A stretch of 64,000 nt of DNA from Serratia rubidaea (GTDB taxonomy: Bacteria > Pseudomonadota > Gammaproteobacteria > Enterobacterales > Enterobacteriaceae), in assembly GCA_901472405.1 (NCBI GenBank), contig LR590463.1, positions 3,720,001 to 3,784,000 on the forward strand, read 5' to 3'. The position numbers and the translations under genes were made by a program. The notes under the pieces are model-generated. The model saw nothing but the letters and a program-made list of their open reading frames with translations, was not told where the DNA came from and made no database searches. Below, one piece after another: positions 63,929 to 64,000 of this stretch (the stretch's first letter is position 1; each line of letters opens with the position of its first letter).

Positions 63929-64000
63929 ATGCAACCTGAAGCACTGGACGTTTTGATCGTCGAAGATGAACCGCAGCTGGCAACGCTGCATGCAGAGTTT
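63929..64000 (+). CDS. CitB/DcuR-type response regulator, N-terminal part (cut by window edge)
   Basis: The first 24 codons: MQPEALDVLIVEDEPQLATL followed by HAEF. VLIVEDEPQLA is the start of a receiver domain with the acidic pair. It follows the kinase by 21 bp, so it is the partner regulator. The rest lies beyond base 64000. Confidence 0.8.
   Translation, partial: MQPEALDVLIVEDEPQLATLHAEF

Overview
The window looks like chromosomal backbone of a Serratia-type enterobacterium (Yersiniaceae). Core gene order follows Enterobacterales: glrK-qseG-glrR-nadE; purL/mltF/tadA; yfhL/acpS-pdxJ-recO-era-rnc-lepB-lepA; rpoE-rseABC/nadB; trmN/srmB; grcA/ung; grpE/nadK-recN-bamE; rnfH-ratA/smpB-ssrA; nrdHIEF. 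The tmRNA tag reads ANDENYALAA. Serratia-like accessory genes are the phospholipase pair phlAB, two tandem SlaA/RsaA-like S-layer proteins and an IroE-like esterase. No tRNA, rRNA, CRISPR array, insertion sequence, integrase or prophage gene was seen.

Layout. 1-5016: nadE (cut by the window edge), the GlrK/QseG/GlrR envelope-stress two-component operon, and its target, the small RNA glmY, with a readable sigma-54/IHF/GlrR control region. 5017-12521: purL, mltF, tadA and an iron alcohol dehydrogenase. 12594-16557: MurNAc uptake and recycling (murQ-murP-pgpC, divergent murR). 16715-17293: an AT-richer orphan acyltransferase. 17653-24490: yfhL and the acpS-to-lepA run. 25001-25852: an unknown membrane gene between lepA and rseC, preceded by a possible leader peptide with a sequestered Shine-Dalgarno. 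25849-32555: rse-rpoE, nadB, trmN, srmB. 32599-34307: phlA-phlB. 34476-41726: grcA, ung, grpE, nadK, recN, bamE, rnfH, ratA, smpB, ssrA. 41727-51476: accessory stretch after ssrA (DUF1493-like gene, small periplasmic protein, about 1.4 kb of AT-rich non-coding DNA, two S-layer-like genes, esterase). 51659-56214: small metabolic, membrane and stress genes ending in asr. 56834-60575: class Ib ribonucleotide reductase. 60636-64000: a citrate/2-hydroxycarboxylate:Na+ symporter divergent from a CitA/CitB-type two-component system cut by the right edge.

Regulation is unusually legible. Visible sites include a sigma-54 promoter with three GlrR palindromes and an IHF site (glmY), a PurR box (purL), a sigma-E promoter (rpoE), a sigma-32 promoter (grpE), three LexA boxes (recN), two FNR boxes 53 bp apart (grcA), two NrdR boxes 31 bp apart (nrdH), an RstA box (asr) and a candidate sigma-28 promoter (phlA).

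Caution on sequence quality: at least 14 single-base indels, mostly in or beside short G/C or A/T runs, break 11 otherwise normal genes (glrK, purL, tadA, murP x2, era, rnc, rseA, phlA, the esterase, nrdE x2, nrdF, the CitA-like kinase). Since era and tadA are essential in E. coli, sequencing or assembly error is the best explanation. These genes are annotated as full-length CDS with the break noted. The most interesting biology is the duplicated S-layer locus with its conserved promoter and leader, and the structured leader upstream of the unknown lepA-rseC gene.
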